A DNA stretch of 64,000 nucleotides from Acanthamoeba lenticulata (Eukaryota > Discosea > Longamoebia > Acanthamoebidae): contig NAVB01000174.1 in the NCBI GenBank assembly GCA_002179805.1, positions 45,693 through 109,692 of the forward strand. Direction: 5' to 3'. Numbering within the stretch: position 1 is the stretch's first letter; each line of letters begins with the position of its first letter. The position numbers and the translations under genes are program-made. Positions 47,901 through 59,300 of the stretch are shown piece after piece. The notes below the pieces were generated by a model, which was not told where the DNA came from, did no database searches, and saw only the letters and a list, made by a program, of their open reading frames with translations.

Positions 47901-50127
47901 ACACGTGGGGCGGCGTGCAGGGCACCGACGCCGAGGGCGCCATGCGGCAGGAGCGCAAGGCCGCCATCCTCAAGCGGTACGTTGTCCTCGTCGTCGTCCT
48001 CGTCCTCGTCGTTGTCTCCGTTCTCGTCGTCGCGCTGGAGCTCAAAGACGTGGGGCGGACGGGCGGTGAACCACAAACGAACGCGCAGGGTGACGCCGTC
48101 GATCGTGAAGGGGCTGATGGGGAAGCGGATCGCGCTGGTCTCGTGCGGGCACACCCACTCGGTGGCGACCACCATGGACGGCGAGGTCTACATGTGGAGC
48201 AGCACCGGCGCGCTCGCGCCGCCCCTCCTGCTGCGCAATTCCAGCAATTCCAGCAATGCCAGCAATCTCAGCACAAGCGGCGGCAGCGGCAGCTACAGCA
48301 GCCGTACGCGCCTCCCCCTTTTTGGCTGACGTCAGCACGCGCTGGCGACACGTCAGCAACGCGCCTGACCAATCCCGCGTGCGCGTGTGACAGTGGCGGC
48401 CATCGGGACGCCCGAGGCGCCGATGCTGGTGTCGAGCATCCCCGAGAGTGTCGACGAAAACAATGACGGCGACGGCAGCCCGCGGCCCAACGGCGCCGGC
48501 GCCAAGCCGTGCGTGCGGCACGCGGCGGCGGGCGAGGAGTTTGCGCTGCTGGTGACGCAGTCCGGCCGACTCTACGCGTGGGGCTCGGGCGCCTTTGGGC
48601 AGCTGGGCGTGGGCGACCAGGGCGACCGGGCCGAGATCGTGCTGGTCTCCAAGTCCGAGGAGAGCCGCCGCCGCAGCTCGAGTCCCTACAGCGGCAGCGT
48701 CGGCGGCAGCCTCGACACCCTCCACTCTCACCGTACACCTCTCTCTCTCTCTCTCTCGTCGTCGTCAACGTCGTCGTCGTCGAGGATGAGGACGAGGTCG
48801 TGACTGACGACGGGGCGGGGACAACAGGGCTGAGCTATGGCCAGAACGTATTGGAGAACACGCTGCGATCGCACTGGGACCAGTACGACCCGTCGGCCAT
48901 CCTCACCAAGTGCGCCCACTACCACAACTGGGCCGCCGCCGCCGTGGTGCGTCTTCCTCTCCCCGTCGTCGTCGTCGTCGTCGTCGTTGTGGTCGACGTC
49001 GTTGTGATCGATGTTGACGGCGCGGGGCAGGTGTACGAGATGCTCAACAGCTGGTCCGAGTCGGTCGAGTGCGAGCTGCGGGCCATCCGGGCGCGGGCCG
49101 AGCACCACCAGGCCCACCTGCCGGCCGACGAGGCGCGCGGCCACGAGATGGACGCCCTCCTGGGCGGCGTGCTGGCCAGCGGCGTGTTTGGGCGCCACGC
49201 GCGCGGGAGCGACGCGCGCAAGGCCAAGCTCGTCCTGCAGGTCCTCTGGTACTGGCGCGCCCGCGGCCTCGACGTCGCTGTGCTCGAGCGCTTCCTGCAG
49301 GCCCACTTGCAGCAGCAGCAGCATAGCGGCGTCGGCCGGGCCCTGGCCTGGATCCTGCAGGAGGCGTCCCTGGCGGACGAGGACCTCGCCGCGCGGCCGT
49401 TCGCCGGCCTGGCCTTTGACCCGACCTTTTACGCCGCCCTCGCACGGCTCCGCATCGACCGCCTCAAGGAGCTCCTCCACGGCGTGCCCCCGCCCGCCCT
49501 ACAGCAGACCGCCACCGGCGGCGCTGACGGCCGGACGCAGCCGCCGCCCCCGCCGCCGCGCCCGCTGGAGCTCTCGGAGGACGCCCTGTGGCAGCAGATC
49601 ACTGTACGTTTGTGTGCGCGCACACGCGCGTGCGTGCGGCGCTGGCTGACACTTCCGCACGCACGCACACGCGCGCACGCAGGCGACGATCACGACCAAC
49701 TGGGACAAGCGGGCCAAGATCACGATCCCGGCGACGTCGCTCCCCGTGCCGCCGCCCAGCGCCGGCGCGGCCAAGCAGCAGAGCGAGGCCGATGATGACG
49801 ATCGGGAGCTGGTGGTGTTCTCCTGCGACAAGAACCACATGTGGACGCGCCAGGTCTTCTTCGAGAGCGTCCTGCCCAAGTTCCGCAGCCTGGTCGCCGG
49901 TCTCCCGGCCGACCTGTCGATCACGACCCAGTTCCTCCTCGCCGAATACCATCTTGTACGTCGTCGCGCCGTCATCGTCCAGCTCGTCCCCACTGACTCT
50001 TTTGCTCACTCACACACGACCACCACCAGAGGACGATCCGGGTGGCGTGTCCCATGTGCGTCTACAACACGCTGGCCGCCGAGCAGAACGCGTCCGGCGC
50101 GGCGTCCCTGAAGCCCTGGGTCGAGTA
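41947..50127 (+). CDS. Very large RCC1-repeat protein with coat-like architecture
   Basis: The ATG at 41947 (MSRIGAGVPLGAS) opens a gene of about 30 exons to TAG 50125-50127, over 1,600 residues. The N-terminal third looks like a beta-propeller (VVAMDFNPTAQLLCCVTGDSTVVLIPI, LIATLAGKVHFIDFKQQKEVYTLSLP, YLLLQTRRGVYYKLLLEY). Next is a helical solenoid resembling Vps/clathrin-type repeats (LDMLTLYETAADKYFELGNYRRAFELYQLSN, LLSHGLMQDFIIVARARRMSAYALRLL). Around 46680-48650 come about seven RCC1 blades (CGWNHCAALTENGHVYTWGRNGSGELGHGD, GSVYGWGNGRIGQLGLGD, GEVFTCGSAMSGQLGH, LYAWGSGAFGQLGVGD). The C-terminus has SCDKNHMWTRQVFF and VACPMCVYNTL, a possible C-x3-H ... C-x2-C zinc site. A trafficking coat or tether role is inferred only. 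Several introns carry microsatellites. Confidence 0.75.
43557..43632. repeat. (TTTTTTG)n microsatellite in RCC1-gene intron
   Basis: About ten copies of a T6G heptamer lie in the intron after the ATDSYK codons. Confidence 0.9.
44306..44349. repeat. (CGCAA)n microsatellite in RCC1-gene intron
   Basis: Nearly nine uninterrupted copies of a CGCAA pentamer lie directly after the 5' splice site following the SPEPH codons. Confidence 0.9.
44751..44782. repeat. (AAAAAC)n microsatellite in RCC1-gene intron
   Basis: About five copies of an A5C hexamer, ending close to the 3' splice site before PENIFYSL. Confidence 0.8.
45781..45811. repeat. (GGTGATGAT)n repeat in RCC1-gene intron
   Basis: Three and a half copies of a 9-mer next to the 3' splice site before EGGMSGD. 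Confidence 0.8.
47203..47287. repeat. (CTTCAT)n microsatellite in RCC1-gene intron
   Basis: About 13-14 perfect hexamers in the intron between two RCC1 blades. It keeps an open frame (HLHL), but the flanking blades join without it. Confidence 0.9.
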
Positions 50128-50216
50128 GAAAGCTGAAAATATGAAACAATACAAACATTTTAAAATCTTGATTTTGTTTATTATTTCCTGAAATATTTTT
50201 GAAATAGTCTTATGGA

Positions 50217-53200
50217 TCAGAGGTTGCTGAGCGGAGCGTCCGTGTCGTCGGGCCCAATCTGCTGGTCCAAAAAGGCTACCATTTTCTCCATGGATGGCCT
50301 CTTGGGGGCGAGTGCGTGCCAGCACTTCTTCATCATCTTCCTTACCTCGCCCGGACAGTCGGCGGGGATCTGCGGCCGCTTGCCCTCGAGCACGTCCAAC
50401 GACACGCCCATGAAGTTGCGCCCGGCAAAGGGCTCCTTGCGCGTCACCACTTGCCACATGATGATGCCGAACGAGAACACGTCGGCCCGCTCGTCGTACT
50501 TTTCTCCACGGAGGATCTCGGGCGCCGTCCAGCACGGCGTGCCGCAGCGGGTCATGGTCGCGTTCTCCTCCTTGATGCGCGCGAACCCAAAGTCGGCCAC
50601 CTTCACGTTCCAGTTGTCGTCCACCAGCAGGTTCGACGGCTTGAGGTCGCGGTGCACGATGACCGGCTCCAGCGAGTGGAGGTAGTTGATCCCGAGCGCG
50701 GCCGACCGCAGCAGCCGCAGCTTCTGCTTCCAGGCCAGCTTGATGCCGTTGCTGTTGGCCAGGATGTCCTTGAGCGAGCCCATCTTCATGAACTCGGTCA
50801 CGATGCACAGGTTGGGCTTCTGGATGCACGCCCCGATGAAGAGCAGGATGTTGGGGTGGTGCAGCTCGGACAAGAAGGCCATCTCGGCCCGGAACTCGAG
50901 CATCCGGCGCTCGTCGAGCTTCTGCTTGATGAACCGCTTCACGGCCACGTCGACGCCCTTCCACCGGCCGCGGTAGACCACGCCGTAGGACCCTAGGCCG
51001 ACCTGCTTGCCCAGTTGGACCTCGTGGAAGTTGATGATCCACCGGCACAGGTTGGCCGACGTGAGGAAGGTGTCCTCCTTGAACATGAGGCCCTCGCCCA
51101 CCGCCGTTTGCATCGTCGTCTCATCGCCGGTGGTGCTGCCGCTCTGGTGGCCGCCCTCGCCCCCGCGCTGGTCGGCCGAGGTCGCGGTCCCATCCGACCG
51201 CTGGTTGGACGACGAAGAAGCCCCGTCGTGGACCACGCCGCCAAAGAAGCGGCCCTCGAGGCCGGCCACCTTGAGCTCGTAGAGCTTGTCCGCGCCGTTG
51301 GGCGCATCTGGCATCTCGAACCGCCCCAACGCCATGATCTGCTGTTCGGCCTGAGTGTTGTCGGCCTCGCGGAGCTTATCGCGCACGGCGCGGCTCATGA
51401 CGATCTGGCCGCCGTGCGACAGGGCCGTGATGCGTGCCGCGGCGTTGACCACAGGGCCGATGTACTCCATGTGCCTCGTCATTGGGTCGCGCACCAGGCG
51501 AGGGATGCCTACGTGCACGCCCATGCGCACGCGCAGGCCCTTGAACACGACCCGGTCGTCCGTGTCGCCCCACTCCTCAGTCGCGCCCGGGTGCTCGAGC
51601 AGCGCCTCGGGCCACTCGACCCGCAGGAGGGCGCGCTGGACGTCGGCGCACCAGGCGAGGGCGTCGTCGGTGCGGTGGAAGGCCATGCAGAAGGAGCCCT
51701 CGCCGCTGTTGCGGTCGCGCAGGAAGACGACCTCGTAGCCCCGGTGCTTGGCCAGCAGGCCGCGCAGGGTCGCATTGTGGAGGATGGTGGCGTCGCGCAT
51801 GGCCGCGGCGTTGAACTCCCAGAGCGAGGCCGCGCGCGTGATGTCCGTGAACACGATCGTTACTTCTCCTTCGGGCGCCCGCACCGTGCCGGTGGCCTCC
51901 GCCAAATGCTTTGCATTGGACGACGCCGACGACGTCGATGATGCCGACGAGCCGCCCGCCGACAATTGGTCTGATGGCAAAGTCCACGACATCCGCCGGC
52001 GGCCCTGGCCGAGGACGCTGGAGCGGCCCGACGCTGACGACGACGAGCGCGACGTGCCACCGAGCGAGGTCGACTCGCCGTTCAGGGGCGACAGGCGGGT
52101 CATGATCTCGAGGAAGGCCGGCCGGATCATCGGGTTCACATGCCAGCAGCTCTGGATGAGCTCGTCGTACTCGGGCGGCCGCAGGCCATGGTCTTCTTCG
52201 GGCATCTTGGGCCGGACGCCGTCGCGGATGACCGCCACCGCGATCGACGCCGGGCTGAGGCCGGCGTAGGGCTGCTCGCGCGTAAGCAGCTCCCAGAGGA
52301 TGACCCCGAACGAGTACACGTCGGCCAGGATCCAGTCCACGTCCATGGCCTCGTTGAGCACCTCGGGCGCCGTCCAGTGCACGGTGCCGCCGAACTCGCG
52401 CCCGCCGCCCTTGGCGAGGTCCTCCTTGAACTGGGTGAGGCCAAAGTCAGAGACCTTGACGTTCCACTTGGTATCGAGCAGGAGGTTGAGGGACTTGAGG
52501 TCGCGGTGGACGATGCCCGACGAGTGGAGGAAGTGTATGCCCTTGGCCGCCTGGTAGGCCATCTTGGCCTTGAGCACGAACGGAATTTCGGGAATGAGCT
52601 CGTTGTGGAGGAGGTCGTAGAGGGAGCCGAGGCCCATGAACTCCATGACGATGCACATCTTGGGCGGCTTGGTGCAGGCCGCCATGAAGAGGACCACGTT
52701 CGGGTGGCGCAACGCGGTCATGATGCGCACCTCGTCCTTGAAGCTGCGTTCCATGTCCTTGGTCACCTGGTCCGACGACAGGACCTTGACGGCCACCTCG
52801 GTGCCCTTCCACGTGGCCTTGTGCACTTCGCCAAAGCCACCTGAGCCGAGGTGCTCGCCCACCTCGAGCTCATCGTAGGCGATCTCCCAGTCATTTTCTT
52901 GCTGGCCCGAACGTTTCATGAGCCACAGAAGGACCAGCACCAGCGCCGCCACGACGCAGAACACGCCCACGCCTCCCGGGATCAAGATCGCTGCACGCAA
53001 AATGATCATTAATAGATGAAAATTAACACTATAATTATGATATTATAAATAAATAAACCAACCTAGCAAGATCGTCGCAGTGTCGCTGGACGACGAGCTG
53101 ACGAGGCTCTCGCAGTGCTGGCCTTGGCGGTCGCTGTTGCACAGGCAGGCGCCGTTGCTGCAGGTGCCAGCATCGGAGCAGATCAAGCCCTCGTCGCTGA

Positions 53201-56039
53201 TGCACGCGGACAAGGCACTCACGGGAGCGCCGTCACAGGTGATGTCGCGAAGCTGAAGCAGGCCCTGGCGCTTCACAGCGTCCACGGCGGAACCGACCAC
53301 GAACCCTTGCCTGTAACCGACGGTAAGCCCTGGACGTATCGCAAGAATCCTTGGTGAGGGGAATGGACATGCCTGGCGGCAATCTGGCGGGCGGAGCTGT
53401 CGGTTTGGGTCCAGTAGAGAAAGTCGGCCAGCGCCGCGGCGTGCGCGCAGTCACTCTCGGTTTGCAAGTTGTAGATCATCGACCCAAAAGCAACCAGCGG
53501 CCAGCTGTTCTCACCCTTGGCTGGTTGTTTCAATCCTCACGAGTCAGCCTCAAAAAAAATGCATAGTAGTCGCGAGCGTGATGTGTACCGAGGACGATGC
53601 CAGAGAAGTCGAGGCCGCTGACGCCTTGGCTGACATAGTCCGAGAGGGCATTGGCGATGGTGTCGAGAGTGGCATTGATCGGCTGGCCAGCCTTGGTGAA
53701 CATCGACGCAGCAGCCAGACCGCGCAACTGTCCATCAATTTCAGACACATTAAAAGAATGCAGAGAACATATTTATATAAAAAACATAGAGATATATAAA
53801 ACTTTAAAGTTATCATTCCAGAAAAACATAAATCATTAAACGTACCAAAATCACGTCGTGCATTTGCCCGATGGCGAACGAGTAAGGTGTGTACAGCAGC
53901 ACCTCTTCTACGGTATTGCCCGCGGTTGTCGTTGCGTACGAGATACGGAAGGGATCATCCTCGACGGGGAATCTCGGCCTCGAGTGCACGCCGACCTGCT
54001 CGTTGAACTCGGGCACCATCTGCGACAGCATGCTTGTGAACAGCGTCGTGTAGCTTGACGCGCTGTCCTGGATCACAACGACGATGTCCATGTCGGGCAG
54101 GGCCGCGGCCACGTCGGGCGAGTTGAGGTCGAGGATGCGTTGGTCCCTCCAGCTGGTTACGTTGTTGAGGTAGATGCCCGCGATGATCTCAAAGTTGAGC
54201 ACCAGCGTCATCCCCTTCAGCTCCGGTATGAAGTACGCTGGCCGTCATCATCATGCCCGGTTTTTGTCAGGATTGGTCGCCAGAGCTTCACGTCATGCGA
54301 GGCAGTGCTTGGAGGGAGAGGTACCAGGGACAAGAGCAAAGGCCGTGGCCGGGAACAGGGTCCTGTGGTAGTCGATCTGACGGGAGACCACCTTTTGGCG
54401 GTTGGTGGTGACGCCAAAGTCGATGGTGTTATCGTCTAGCAGGGCCTCGGGCTGCAACGACGTAGACTCGTAGAACTTGGCCTTCTGCTGGCCCGAGCTC
54501 CACCGGCTGGCCCAGCCCTCGTACACCGGCAGGGTCGTTCCGAGGCCCAGGAGCATGTTCAGCGAGAAGGCCTCCTCGCCGTTGCAGACTACCGTCGACA
54601 GGAGGTCGATCACGCTCTTGCGCAGGCTAAGGTCCAGCGGCGCCACGTTGAGCCGCTGAGCGGCGCTCGACACCCTGCCACCATTGGTCGTAAGATCAAT
54701 TTTTATAAAAATCATAAAAGCAATATCCATAAATAATATATATATTAAAAAAACTTGACAAAAAATGCAGGCGGGAAGGTACTCGTCGTTTGTGTGAATC
54801 CAGGCGACGAACTGGAGCAGCTCCTGCACGTTGGTGCAGTCCAACGTGGTCACGTCCGGCCGAAGGCCAAGGAAGGTCATGTAGACCAGCGGCCACGAGT
54901 CATTGCCCGGCGCGTCGAAGATGTCCACCGTGAAGTTGTTGTGTGCGTATTCGGACTGAAAGCTGCGCATGGCCGACTGAACGGTCGTGAGCGAGGGCGC
55001 GACCAGCGAGCCGGCCTTGTTGTACATGTTCATCCACGGGTAGGTCGAGTTGATGGCGTCCGCAAAGTTGACGAACGTGATGCTGTTGTTGTGCGCCGCC
55101 AGCCACCGGATCCTGCGGGCCGTGGTAAAGCCGGCAGCATCTCCGCGGCCGTTCCACACGGTCGCGGCCATGGTCTCGAAGGAGTCGTCGGCGGCGTCGA
55201 GAGCTTCGCGGAAGGGCTCGCTGAAGCTGGAGAGAGCGCTCTTGATGATGTCGGTGGAGGAGAGCCCGGTGTCGTCGTATCCCAACAAGATGCTCGCGTT
55301 GGGCAGAGCAAGGGTGGGGTTGAGTTCACGGATGAGGGTGTCGTTCCAGTTGTCGATCTGGCCGCTCCAGATGAGCCCGAGCACCTCGCGCGTTACCACC
55401 TGGGGCGGACGAGAATAGGCAAAATGCCGATTGGTCCAAAACTCCTCAGTTTTAATTTGCAAATGGGTCAGCCAGTACCAGACGTGACTTGCGTGATGTG
55501 AGCGAGGGGATGTTGTAGACCATGACCAGCGCCTGTCCGGCCACGGGGAACAGCACGAGGTCTTCACCGCCACTGCCTGGGCCGAATGCTCGATCTGTGC
55601 AAATGTAGTCCTATGTTGTTGGGAAGATTAGGGCGTCCGTCGCGAGGAGGGGAAGTATATTTCCGAGAGCTTACCAGCTCCCCTTGGTTGTAGTCTTCGA
55701 GAGCCGGCCCCACGCCTCTGATCGAATAAGATACTCTGCATGGGGAGTCAGTAAAGCTGAAAACAAAGCCAGATCTCCCTCAAAATTTACAGAGGGGCTT
55801 GGTCGTACTTGACATCGTCGCGGTAGTAAAGGTAAGATGACGTCCAGGAGAACAAGATCGAGGCCGGGTTCGTACTGCCAGCACCATCGAGCTGTACCGC
55901 ACCTCTGGCTCCGGAATCTGGAGACGACTTGCTCTCTGAGTCACACCGACCACGAACAAGAAGAGGTGGACGAACCACAGATGAACAAGAGCAGGAACGC
56001 GGCCAAGAGGATGGGGGCCAGCCGGAGAAGTGATGGCAT
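50217..56039 (-). CDS. Receptor kinase: PstS-like ectodomain, kinase, cyclase-like, kinase
   Basis: The ATG at 56039 starts a signal peptide (PSLLRLAPILLAAFLLLFICGSS). The ectodomain has two PstS-like (phosphate-binding-protein) modules (GSTNPASILFSWTSSYLYY, VLGLIWSGQIDNWNDTLIRELNP; then ILNFEIIAGIYLNNVTSW-type repeat) and an EGF-like Cys cluster (CSNGACLCNSDRQGQHCE). After a transmembrane helix (GVGVFCVVAALVLVLLWLM) the single 2.8-kb exon carries TKL-type kinase 1 (GSGGFGEVHKATWKG, VAVKVL, HRDLKSLNLLLD, DFG, TAPE), a class III nucleotide-cyclase-like domain (VTIVFTDITRAASLWEF, GPVVNAAARITAL), and kinase 2 (GLGSYGVVYRG, VAVKRF, HRDLKPSNLLVD, DFG, TAPE), ending at 50217. Both kinases keep catalytic residues; the cyclase lacks its second metal Asp. 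It is the tandem paralogue of the next gene. Confidence 0.85.
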
Positions 56040-56318
56040 TCTGTCCGAGATCTGGTGCTGTGGTGGCTGTGCTGTGAACAGTAGAAGAATGGTTGGGGCC
56101 ACATTGCGCAAAGCCTTCGAGCGACTCTGCCGGTCGCAGTTTCCAGGCGAAGGGGTCACATGAACCGGTTGAGTTCCCTATTGGCCAGATTTACCGGTTG
56201 TGCTCGGGCAACAGGTGCTCTGGTGATTAAATTCAGCGGAGATGACACGTTAAGCCTGTTGGGAGGTGCACAGCACCTTTATTATTGCAAAATGCTGTTT
56301 AAAAAAGGTAAATAGATG

Positions 56319-59300
56319 TTAAACAACGGCATCAGCAGGGCCGGAGAGATCACTGAGGAAGAGGACAACGTCTTCCATGCTTGGCCGACGGTCCGGCCGG
56401 TCGTGCCAGCAACGCCGCATGAGGCGCCTCAGCTCGGGCGGGATGTCGGACGGGATCGGTGGGCGCTCGCCCTCCAGCACGCCGAGCGTGACGCTCATGA
56501 AATCGCGCCCGGCAAAGGGCTGCTTGCGCGTGAGCACTTCCCACAAGACGATCCCAAAGGCGTAGACGTCGACCCGTTCGTCGTAGGCCTCGGCGCGCAT
56601 CACCTCGGGCGCCGTCCAGCAGGGCGTGCCGCAGCGCGTCATCATCGCCGCGGTGGTGGTCGTGTGGGCCACCTGCTTGATCCGCGCCAGCCCAAAGTCG
56701 GCCACCTTCACGCTGCCGTGCTCGTCGACCAGCAGGTTGCTCGACTTGAGGTCGCGGTGCACGATCAGCGGCCGCAGGCCGTGGAGATAGCTCACGCCCA
56801 TGGCCGCGCCGCGCAGCATGTGGAGCTTCTGGGCCCAGGTCAGGCGCACGCGCGGGTTGGCCAGGAGGGCGTGGAGCGCGCCCTGCTGGACATACTCGGT
56901 CACGATGCACAGGTGGGGCTTCTTCACGCAGGCGCCGATGAAGAGGACGATGTTGGGGTGGTGCAGCTCCGAGAGGAAGGCCACCTCGGCCCGGAAGTCG
57001 AGCATCCTGCGCTCGTCGAGCTGGTTCGGCTTCACCAGCAGCCGCTTCACGGCGACGTCGACGCCGCGCCACTTGCCCCGGTGGACGACCCCGGACGCGC
57101 CCTGCCCGACCTGTTTGCCCAGCTGGATCTCGTGAAAGTCGATGATCCACCGGCACAGGTTCGCCGACGTCAAGACGCGGTCCTCCACCTGTCGAGGTTT
57201 GAGGACGGCCGACCCCACGCTGACGCCGCCTTCTGGTGGCGGTGAGTCGTCAAGATTGTCGACGTCGACAAGGCCGGGGAAGGCGCGGCCCTCGAGGCCC
57301 GCGACCGACCATTCATACAAGGCCAGTCCGTCGAGCTCGCCCAGGCGGCGCAGATCGAGATGCCTCGCGCGTCTGTCGTCGTTCTCGTCGTCGCTGTCTT
57401 TGTTGTTTTCAAAGCCTGCGAGCTGGTCGCGAACGGCCTGGGTCAGGACGACCTGCCCGCCGCGGGCGAGGGCTGTGACCCGCGCCGCCAAAGCCACCAC
57501 GGGCCCGCTGTAGCCGATGCGCCGGGTCGCCGAATCGAGCTCGGTCTTGGGCACGCCGGTGTGAAGTCCCATCCGCACGCGCGGTCCGCGGAACAACACG
57601 GCCGGCTTGGCTTTGTCGTCGTCGCCAGCGTCTTCTTCTTCCTCTTCTTCTTCACCTTCGTCGTCTTCCCCACCATCATCGTCATCGCTATCATCGTCGT
57701 CGGCCCCGCCAGCCTGCGAGAGCTCGATCGCGGCGGCCGGGTGGAGGAGCAGGGACTCGGGCCAGTCGACGTCGAGCAGCGCCCGTTGTACGTCGTCGCA
57801 CCAGGCGAGGGCGTCTTCGGCCCGCCAAAAGACCATGCAGAACGAGCCCACCCCGTTCACGGTCGCGTGTTCGTCCTCGTCGTTGTCGTTGCCGTTGTCG
57901 TCTTCTTGAGCCGAGGCCAAGACCAGGGCCTCGTGGCCGCCGTGCCGCGTGAGCGCTGAGCGGAGGACCGCGTTGTGCTGGTGTGTCGCGTCACGCATGG
58001 CCTCGGGGTCAAACTCCCACAGCGAGGCGGCGCGCGCGATGTCAGTCCACACGACCGTGACCCGCGCGTTGTCCTCTGGCGACGGCGCCTGTGGAAAGAC
58101 CGACAGCGTCGCCGTGGAACCAAACATCGAGGCCGTTGCCGACGGCAGCGTCCACGACGCGTTGGCCGAGCGGCCGGGGATCCAGGGCGAGCCCACGGCC
58201 GAGGCAGACGACGACGAGTCGGTGCAGCCGTGCGCCATGGAGGCCAGGCGGGTCATAGCCTCGAGGAACGAGGGCCGGAGGGTCGGGTCGGTGGCCCAGC
58301 AGGCGCGGATCAGGTCGACGTACTCGGGCGGGCAGGGCGCCGGGTCCGGCAGGGCCGGCCTGGCGTCGTTCCGCAGAACGGCCACGGCCACTGCCGTCGG
58401 TCTGCATTGTTTGGCTGACGTCAGGCTGACGTCACGACGCCACCTTGGGCATGGGGGAGGGAGCGTACGTAAGGCCGTCGTAGGGCTGCTCGCGCGTGAG
58501 GAGCTCCCAGAGGATAACGCCAAAGCTGTAGACGTCGGCCAGGACGTAGTCGACTTCGGGCGCCTCGCTGAGGATTTCCGGCGCCGCCCAGTGGACGCTG
58601 CCGACGGGCCGCGCGCTTGTCCCGTGGGCCTTGCGCCCGCGGCCGAGGTCTTGCTTGAACTGGGTGAGGCCAAAGTCAGAGACTTTGAGGTTCCACTTGT
58701 TGTCGAGCAGGAGGTTGAGGGACTTGAGGTCGCGGTGGACGATGCCCGACGAGTGGAGGAAGTGCATGCCCTTGGCCGCCTGGTAGGCCATCTTGGCCCT
58801 GAGCCCAAAGTCGAGGTCGCCGATGAGCTCGTTGTGGAGGAGGTCGTAGAGGGAGCCGAGGGCCATGTACTCCATGACGATGCACATCTTGGGTAGCTTG
58901 GTCGACGCGGCCATGAAGAGGACCACGTTTGGGTGGCGCAGCGCGGTCATCACGCGCACCTCCTCCTTGAAGCTCTTCTCCATCTCCTTGGCCCTGCCGT
59001 GGCCGACGGCACTCCCTCCGGAGGTGTCGGCCGACGAGGCCATGACCTTGACGGCCACGTCGGTGCCCTTCCACACGGCCTTGTAGACCTGGCCAAAGCC
59101 ACCGGCCCCGAGCAGCGGCCCGAGCTCGAGCTCGGCAAAGTCGATCTCCCAGTCGTCGAACTGCCGACGCCGGCGCTTGTGGACCACCAGCACAGTGACG
59201 AGGACGACGCACAAGAGGCACAGGAGGACCGCCCCGACCGGGACCACGACGCTGGTGACGACGACGGTCGCCGTGGAGCTGCTGCCCACGCCGGCCGACG

